Positions 4,927 to 8,970 of a DNA stretch of 8,970 nucleotides are shown one piece after another (the first letter of the stretch is position 1; every line of letters starts with the position of its first letter). Under the pieces are notes generated by a model that ran no database searches, was not told the origin of the DNA, and was given only the letters and a program-made list of their open reading frames with translations. A program made the translations under genes and the position numbers. Source of the stretch: Actinomycetota bacterium (GTDB lineage Bacteria > Actinomycetota > Thermoleophilia > Solirubrobacterales > Solirubrobacteraceae); contig SYBY01000185.1 in assembly GCA_005788585.1 (NCBI GenBank), positions 1 to 8,970 on the forward strand, given 5' to 3'.

Positions 4927-4935
4927 ACCGCAAGC

Positions 4936-5916
4936 TCAGACCAGCCGGCCGAACCACCGCAGCGACAGGCCACCACCGAGCAGCAGCAGGACCACGGCCC
5001 CGCCCGCGAACGCCGCGGTGACCTCGCGCTCCTCCTGCTCGGTGCCCACCCGCGCACCGAGGTCCTCGTAGATCGCCTTGAGCTCGTCCGGGCTCTCGGC
5101 GTCGAAGGTCCGGGCACCGGTCGTCGAGGCGATCTCCTCGAGCGTCTCCGTGTCGGGCGGGACCGGGATGGTCTGCGGGTTGATGTCCCCGGGCTGCTGC
5201 AACGTGATGGTGCCCTCGGGCGTGCCGAGCGCGATCGTGTAGACCGGGACGCCCAACTCCTTCGCCTGGTTGGCGACATCGAGCGGCTGCGCCGTCCCCG
5301 ACGTGTTCTCCCCGTCGGAGAGCAGGACGATCGCGGCCGGGGTCTCGTCGCCCTCGCCACGCTCGCGCGCGGCCTCGGCGACCTCGCGGACCTGCTCCAG
5401 GCCGATGCTCAGCCCGTCGCCCATGGCGGTGCCGCCCTGCGGGCGCTGGGAGTCCAGCGCGGCCTTGACCTGGTCGCGGTCGATCGTCGGTGCGATGTTC
5501 AGCCCCGCGGTGTTCGAGAACGACGCCAGGCCGAGCTTCACGCTGTCGGGCAGCCCGTCGGCGAACTGCTTGGCCGCGTCACGCGCGACCTCCAGGCGGT
5601 TCGGCGAGATGTCCTCGGCCATCATCGACCCGGACGTGTCCGTGACGAGCATGACGGTCGCCTCGTTCTTCGGCACGGCGAAGGTCATATGCGGCCGTGC
5701 GAACGCGACGATCAGCGCGGCGAGCGCGGTCAGCAGCAGGATCGGCGGCAGGTGCCGGCGCCAGTTCGGCCGCTCCTTCACCACGGCAGCGAGCAGCGCG
5801 ACGTTGGTGAAGCGCGCCGCGTACTTCGGGCGGCGCTGCTGCGCGAAGACGTAGGCGATCAGTGCGAGGGGGATGAGGGCCAGCCCGGCCAGGGCGACGG
5901 GAAGGTCGAAGCTCAT
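4936..5916 (-). CDS. Membrane-anchored von Willebrand factor A (VWA) protein, BatA/Rv1481-like
   Basis: This 326-residue protein is the partner of the MoxR/DUF58 cassette. Helices at about 6-25 and 56-75 anchor the N-terminus, the VWA domain spans about 86-285, and a C-terminal helix (303-318) precedes a short SLRWFGRLV tail. The metal-ion-dependent adhesion site is complete: DTSGS (D93, S95, S97), T163 in GGTAMGDG, and D201 in LLSDGEN. Order and length match actinobacterial VWA proteins next to MoxR (Rv1481 in M. tuberculosis) and the BatA/BatB group. The start overlaps the DUF58 stop as ATGA (5916-5913), and GGAGGT (5930-5925) lies 8 nt upstream; the same frame is open further upstream, but that part is antisense to nothing real and out of frame with DUF58. 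This is the last gene of the operon. The substrate or client is unknown; metal-dependent protein contact at the membrane is expected. Confidence 0.93.
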   Translation of the reverse strand: MSFDLPVALAGLALIPLALIAYVFAQQRRPKYAARFTNVALLAAVVKERPNWRRHLPPILLLTALAALIVAFARPHMTFAVPKNEATVMLVTDTSGSMMAEDISPNRLEVARDAAKQFADGLPDSVKLGLASFSNTAGLNIAPTIDRDQVKAALDSQRPQGGTAMGDGLSIGLEQVREVAEAARERGEGDETPAAIVLLSDGENTSGTAQPLDVANQAKELGVPVYTIALGTPEGTITLQQPGDINPQTIPVPPDTETLEEIASTTGARTFDAESPDELKAIYEDLGARVGTEQEEREVTAAFAGGAVVLLLLGGGLSLRWFGRLV

Positions 5917-6893
5917 ACTGCGGCACCTCCGGGGGTGAGATTCCGGGCCGGACGCCAGCCGGCACGATGGCGGGCGCCGCGCAGGGCGGCGGCCAGCGGG
6001 CCGAGCCAGTCGCCCTCGGTGGACAGGACGGCGTGTTCGGCGCCGGTGCCGCGCAGGGTGACGCGCAGCTGCTCGCGCTCGGCGGCGGACACCTCGGCGA
6101 ACCGGCGGCGCAGGCGATTGCTGGACGTGTCGACGCGGACGTGGCGGCCGGTCTCGGGGTCGACGAGCGCCAGGTCGGCGCCGACATCGGGCAGCGCCAT
6201 CTCGCGCGGGTCGCGGATCTCGACGGCGAGGCCGGTGTGGCGGTGCAGCACGCGGCGAAGTTCGGGGGTCCAGGTGTCGCCGTCGTCGCCGCGGAAGTCG
6301 CTGACGATGATGACCAGCGCGGCGCCGCGCGCCATCTTCTCGAGGCGCACGAGGGCGTCGGTCAGCGTCGACGGGTTCGGGGTCCGCTCGGGGGCGACAT
6401 CCGCGCGCGCCTGCGTCAGCGCCTGCAACGTGCCGGCGCGGCCGGAGTGCGGCCGGAACGCCTTGGGCGCGCCGCTTTCCCCGAACGTGATGACGCCGAG
6501 TTGATTGCCGCGACGGGTCGCGAGCGTCGCCATGACCCCGGCGACGCCCTCGGCGACGTCGGCCTTCACGCGGTCGGCCGTCCCGAAGCCCATCGACGTG
6601 CTGCGGTCGAGCAGCAGCCACGTCGTCAGCGAACGCTCGGCGACGTGCACGCGCACCTGCGGCTCGCCGGTCCGCGCGCTGGCGGCGGCGTCGAGGTGGC
6701 GCACGTCGTCACCCGGCTGGTACGGCCGGATGCGGGCGAGCTCCGTCCCGGCGCCGACCTGCGCGCTGGCGCGGTCGCCCGGCCAGAGGTCCCGCACGCG
6801 GCGGGCGGAGGCCAGCTCGAGCTGGCGCACCGCACTCGCGGGACTGGGACCCGGGCCAAGGCGCGGGTTGGGGACGGGCTCGACCTGCTTCAT
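5913..6893 (-). CDS. DUF58 domain protein (MoxR-associated, VWA-like)
   Basis: This 326-residue cytoplasmic protein has no membrane helices. The DUF58 signature is RPYQPGDDVRHLD followed by AAASARTG (56-75). A divergent VWA-like fold follows, with a MIDAS-type DRSTSM (D96, S98, S100), a Ser/Thr-rich NPSTLTDAL (173-181) and SDF (198-200). The text GTADRVKADVAEGV after DRSTSM is typical of the actinobacterial subfamily that carries D-[PA]-A-A-x-A-R in place of the D-W motif. DUF58 proteins occur almost always next to MoxR ATPases and are thought to act with them on envelope proteins or enzyme activation; the exact job is unknown. It overlaps the MoxR stop by ATGA (6893-6890) and the VWA start by ATGA, so all three are probably made at linked rates. 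No strong Shine-Dalgarno site is seen upstream (a GAGG lies 11 nt away), which fits coupling. Confidence 0.92.
   Translation of the reverse strand: MKQVEPVPNPRLGPGPSPASAVRQLELASARRVRDLWPGDRASAQVGAGTELARIRPYQPGDDVRHLDAAASARTGEPQVRVHVAERSLTTWLLLDRSTSMGFGTADRVKADVAEGVAGVMATLATRRGNQLGVITFGESGAPKAFRPHSGRAGTLQALTQARADVAPERTPNPSTLTDALVRLEKMARGAALVIIVSDFRGDDGDTWTPELRRVLHRHTGLAVEIRDPREMALPDVGADLALVDPETGRHVRVDTSSNRLRRRFAEVSAAEREQLRVTLRGTGAEHAVLSTEGDWLGPLAAALRGARHRAGWRPARNLTPGGAAV
5925..5930 (-). promoter_or_regulatory. Shine-Dalgarno site of the VWA gene
   Basis: GGAGGT on the minus strand, inside the end of the DUF58 gene, lies 8 nt before the VWA ATG. It fixes the start at 5916 within a frame that stays open to 6621, and with the ATGA overlap suggests translational coupling. 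Confidence 0.75.
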
Positions 6894-7936
6894 GCCGCTT
6901 GGGCCTCTTCGGCCGGCGAGAGCTCGACGTCGGGCATCGGGACGGTCTGCAGCACGCGATCGAGCACGGTGTCGGCGTCGATGCCCTCGGCGAGCGCCTC
7001 GTAGCTCAGCACCAGGCGGTGGCGCAGCACGTCGCGCGCCAGGTCGCGCACGTCGCGCGGCAGGGCGTACTCGCGGCCGCGCAGGAGCGCGAGCGCGCGC
7101 GCCGCGTGGACCATGTTCAGCGAGGCGCGCGGAGACGCGCCGAACTCGATGAACGGCGCGACGTCGCCGAGCCCGATCTCCTCCGGGCGGCGGGTCGCGA
7201 CCGTCAGTGCGACGGCGTAGTCGACGACCTGGCGGTCGACGTAGACCTCCTCGGCCGTCCTGCGGTGCGCAGCCAGCTGCTGCGGGCTGAGCACAGCGCG
7301 GATGGCCTGCGACGGCTGCAGCGAACGGGCCACGATCGCGGCCTCCTCGCGGTCCGTCGGGTAGTCGACGACGAGCTTGAACATGAAGCGGTCGACCTGC
7401 GCCTCGGGCAGCGGGTACGTGCCCTCGTTCTCGATCGGGTTCTGCGTCGCGAGGACGAGGAACGGGTCGGGGACCTGGTGCGTCGTGCCGCCGATCGTGA
7501 CCTGCTGCTCCTGCATGACCTCGAGCAGCGCGCTCTGCACCTTCGCGGGCGCGCGGTTGATCTCGTCGGCAAGCAGCAGATTGGCGAACACGGGGCCGAG
7601 CTCGGTCTCCAGCACGCCGGTGTCCGGGCGGTAGACCCGGGTGCCGACGAGGTCGGCCGGGACGAGGTCCGGCGTGAACTGGATGCGCGAGAACGTGCCG
7701 CCGAGCGCGTCGGCCAGCGTGTTGATCGTGCGGGTCTTCGCCAGGCCCGGCACGCCCTCGAGGAGGACGTGGCCACCGGCGAGGAGCGCGACGAGGAGGC
7801 GCTCGAGCATCGGCTCCTGGCCGACGATCACGCGCTTGACCTCGAAGAGCGCCGTCTCCAACTGCTCGCGGGCGAGCGCCTGGGCGTCCGCGCGCGAGGG
7901 CTGCTGGCGGGTCTCCGCCGTGTGCTCCTGATCCAT
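6890..7936 (-). CDS. moxR: MoxR-family AAA+ ATPase
   Basis: This is a 348-residue chaperone-like ATPase of the MoxR branch, which forms hexamers and remodels client proteins with VWA-domain partners. Visible motifs are Walker A GVPGLAKT (61-68), the MoxR-typical RIQFTPDLVPADLVG (84-98), Walker B LLADEINRAP (121-130), sensor-1 ATQNPIENEGTYPLPEAQ (163-180) and DRF (182-184). A sensor-2 region follows around GASPRAS, then the C-terminal helical lid. Length is normal for the family. The first ~25 residues are polar and probably flexible. GGGAGG (7948-7943) lies 6 nt before the ATG, and the start is only 2 nt after the HtrA stop. The order HtrA-MoxR-DUF58-VWA with overlaps makes a single transcript very likely. 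Confidence 0.96.
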   Translation of the reverse strand: MDQEHTAETRQQPSRADAQALAREQLETALFEVKRVIVGQEPMLERLLVALLAGGHVLLEGVPGLAKTRTINTLADALGGTFSRIQFTPDLVPADLVGTRVYRPDTGVLETELGPVFANLLLADEINRAPAKVQSALLEVMQEQQVTIGGTTHQVPDPFLVLATQNPIENEGTYPLPEAQVDRFMFKLVVDYPTDREEAAIVARSLQPSQAIRAVLSPQQLAAHRRTAEEVYVDRQVVDYAVALTVATRRPEEIGLGDVAPFIEFGASPRASLNMVHAARALALLRGREYALPRDVRDLARDVLRHRLVLSYEALAEGIDADTVLDRVLQTVPMPDVELSPAEEAQAA

Positions 7937-7938
7937 GA

Positions 7939-8970
7939 TCAGCCTCCCTGTCGCTGCGCCGACTCCGGGCGCGTTCCGAGCTTCACGTTCAGCGTCCGGC
8001 GCTCGCCGTCACGGGTGACGACGATCTGGACGTTCTGGCCGGGCTGCTTGTCGGCGATCGCCGCGGCGATGTCCTCCGGCTTGGCCACCGGCTTGCCGCC
8101 GACGCTCACGACCTCGTCGCCGACCCGCATGCCGCCCTCGCTGGCGGGGGCGTTCGGGACGAGCTCGGCGACGACCACGTCGTCACCGGTCCGGCTCTCG
8201 CCGGTGCTCACGCCGAGGTACGGCCGGCTGATCTTCTTGCCGGTCTTCAGCTGCGGGACGACCTCGCGGACGGTGTCCACCGGGATGGCGAACCCGACGC
8301 CGCTGTTGCTCGCGCTGCCGCTGGAGGCGATCTGGGCGTTGACGCCGATGACCTGACCGCTGCTGTTCAGGAGCGGGCCGCCGGAGTGGCCGGGGTTGCT
8401 CGCGGCATCGGTCTGGACGACCCCGTCGATGCTGAAGCCGTTGGGCGACTCGATGTTGCGCCCGAGCGCCGAGACCACGCCGGTGGTCAGTGTGCCCGAC
8501 AGCCCGAACGGCGAGCCGATCGCGACGGTGGGCTGACCCACCTTCAGCGCCTTGGCCTCGCCGAGCTCGAGCGGCTTGAGGCCGCCCTCGACGTCCTTGG
8601 GGTCCACCTTGATGACCGCGAGGTCGGTGGACGCGTCGCTGCCGATGACCTTCGCGTCGATGCCCTCGTCACCCTCGCCCAGCCGGACCTGCACCTGCGA
8701 GCCGTTGCTCACGACGTGCTGGTTCGTGACGATGTAGCCGTCCTTGTCGAGGACGAAGCCCGACCCGGAGCCGCCCTGGCCGCCGAACGGGTTCGTCCCG
8801 CCGCCGGAGCTGCGGACGGCGATGTAGGCGACGCTGTCCTTGACGCGGTCGTACAGCGCGGAGACGTCGGTGGCGTTGCGCACCGACGTGGCCGGCGGCG
8901 TGGCCGACGACGCGCTGGACTCCGACTCGACGGTCGTCGTCGCCGACCCGTCGTCGTCGGTCTCGAACGC
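7939..8970 (-). CDS. HtrA/DegP-type serine protease with one PDZ domain, N-terminus outside window
   Basis: This is a trypsin-like protease that degrades or handles damaged proteins at the cell envelope. The reading frame is open to the window edge, so the annotated-looking GTG at 8883 is an internal Val and the true start lies beyond 8970. The visible 343 residues begin with an acidic Ser/Thr-rich linker (about 1-30), as between an N-terminal membrane anchor and the protease domain; the anchor itself is not in the window. The catalytic triad is present: H85 (TNQHVV), D116 (STDLAVIKV) and S196 (GHSGGPL). The oxyanion motif reads NPGHSGGP where NPGNSGGP is usual. A PDZ domain follows at about 247-333 (YLGVS, ASEGGMRVGDEVVSVGG) and the protein ends in a short polar tail. 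Its stop is 2 nt before moxR, so it is at least co-transcribed with the MoxR cassette. Confidence 0.93.
   Translation of the reverse strand, partial: AFETDDDGSATTTVESESSASSATPPATSVRNATDVSALYDRVKDSVAYIAVRSSGGGTNPFGGQGGSGSGFVLDKDGYIVTNQHVVSNGSQVQVRLGEGDEGIDAKVIGSDASTDLAVIKVDPKDVEGGLKPLELGEAKALKVGQPTVAIGSPFGLSGTLTTGVVSALGRNIESPNGFSIDGVVQTDAASNPGHSGGPLLNSSGQVIGVNAQIASSGSASNSGVGFAIPVDTVREVVPQLKTGKKISRPYLGVSTGESRTGDDVVVAELVPNAPASEGGMRVGDEVVSVGGKPVAKPEDIAAAIADKQPGQNVQIVVTRDGERRTLNVKLGTRPESAQRQGG
7943..7948 (-). promoter_or_regulatory. Shine-Dalgarno site of moxR
   Basis: GGGAGG on the minus strand lies within the last codons of the HtrA gene, 6 nt before the MoxR ATG. It supports the start at 7936. 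Confidence 0.7.

Larger units (their letters stand above)
4638..4935. other. Gene-free convergent spacer rich in inverted repeats
   Basis: These 298 bp lie between the ferritin stop and the stop of the minus-strand VWA gene. Frames crossing it have no recognisable protein content. It carries at least two large foldback units (about 4659-4737 and 4845-4926) plus an 11-nt complementary pair linking them (4701-4711 with 4873-4883). The middle part (about 4740-4844) is plain GC-rich DNA with no clear feature. The likely role is transcription termination from both sides; a structured RNA or a decayed repeat element is possible. Confidence 0.6.

Noticed and set aside
5917..6621. N-terminal extension of the VWA gene to 6621
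   Set aside because: This part is Arg/Pro-rich shadow translation of the DUF58 gene in another frame; the VWA protein starts cleanly at MSFDLP with a Shine-Dalgarno site.
6690..6700. Loss of the DUF58 Asp-Trp motif (here Asp-Ala) as a defect
   Set aside because: An actinobacterial DUF58 subfamily carries D-P-A-A-x-A-R-T-G at this place, so the change looks like a subfamily trait.
8883..8970. GTG at 8883 as the HtrA start
   Set aside because: The frame continues upstream as a plausible acidic linker to the window edge, and HtrA proteins of this type have an N-terminal anchor still missing here.
1..8970. CRISPR array, tRNA/rRNA genes, toxin-antitoxin or anti-phage system
   Set aside because: No spaced direct repeats, no tRNA-like cloverleaf or rRNA motifs were noticed, and no small paired ORFs or defence-type domains were recognised; the MoxR-VWA cassette is better explained as envelope quality control.

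Overview
The window is high-GC DNA (roughly 70% G+C by eye) with the codon use, leaderless-looking promoters and gene families of an actinomycete. The protein style points to Thermoleophilia/Solirubrobacterales-like bacteria, but that placement is inference. The first ~280 bases differ: about half G+C, with many A/T-ending codons, and they encode a piece of a phage tail protein. They meet the actinobacterial DNA at a sharp join (about 279-292) that cuts both neighbouring genes. This is either a chimeric contig end or a recent insertion/recombination edge.

Layout. (1) 1-~285: phage tail-completion (DUF3168-like) fragment on +. (2) ~279-2619, minus strand: surface-polysaccharide genes, a UDP-glucuronate decarboxylase (UDP-xylose synthase) followed by a polyprenyl-phosphate sugar transferase whose C-terminus is lost at the join. 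Between them lies a short leader with a perfect 9-bp hairpin. (3) 2671-2871, minus: a 66-residue Lys/Cys-rich protein with a CC-x6-C-x2-C cluster. (4) 2908-4066: a TetR-family repressor (minus) divergent from a VOC/glyoxalase-fold protein (plus). They share a 40-bp AT-rich control region with facing -10 boxes and a candidate operator. (5) 4098-4637, plus: a ferritin with all six ferroxidase ligands. (6) 4638-4935: a convergent, gene-free 298-bp spacer packed with nested inverted repeats, probably the terminators of both flanking units. (7) 4936-8970, minus: a tight operon of HtrA-type serine protease (N-terminus outside the window), MoxR AAA+ ATPase, DUF58 protein and membrane-anchored VWA protein. 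Two junctions are ATGA overlaps and one is a 2-nt gap.

How the genes fit together. UDP-xylose synthase supplies a nucleotide sugar, and the sugar transferase would load the first sugar onto the lipid carrier for exopolysaccharide or glycan assembly. The TetR protein very likely controls the VOC gene and itself. MoxR, DUF58 and VWA are a known chaperone-like cassette: a AAA+ ATPase working with MIDAS-containing partners. The co-transcribed HtrA protease suggests an envelope-stress or protein-quality-control role. At least five starts have a TANNNT box 6-10 nt upstream and no Shine-Dalgarno sequence, suggesting leaderless transcripts. Within the long operon, MoxR and VWA have clear Shine-Dalgarno sites instead. 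I found no RNA genes, CRISPR arrays or complete mobile elements.
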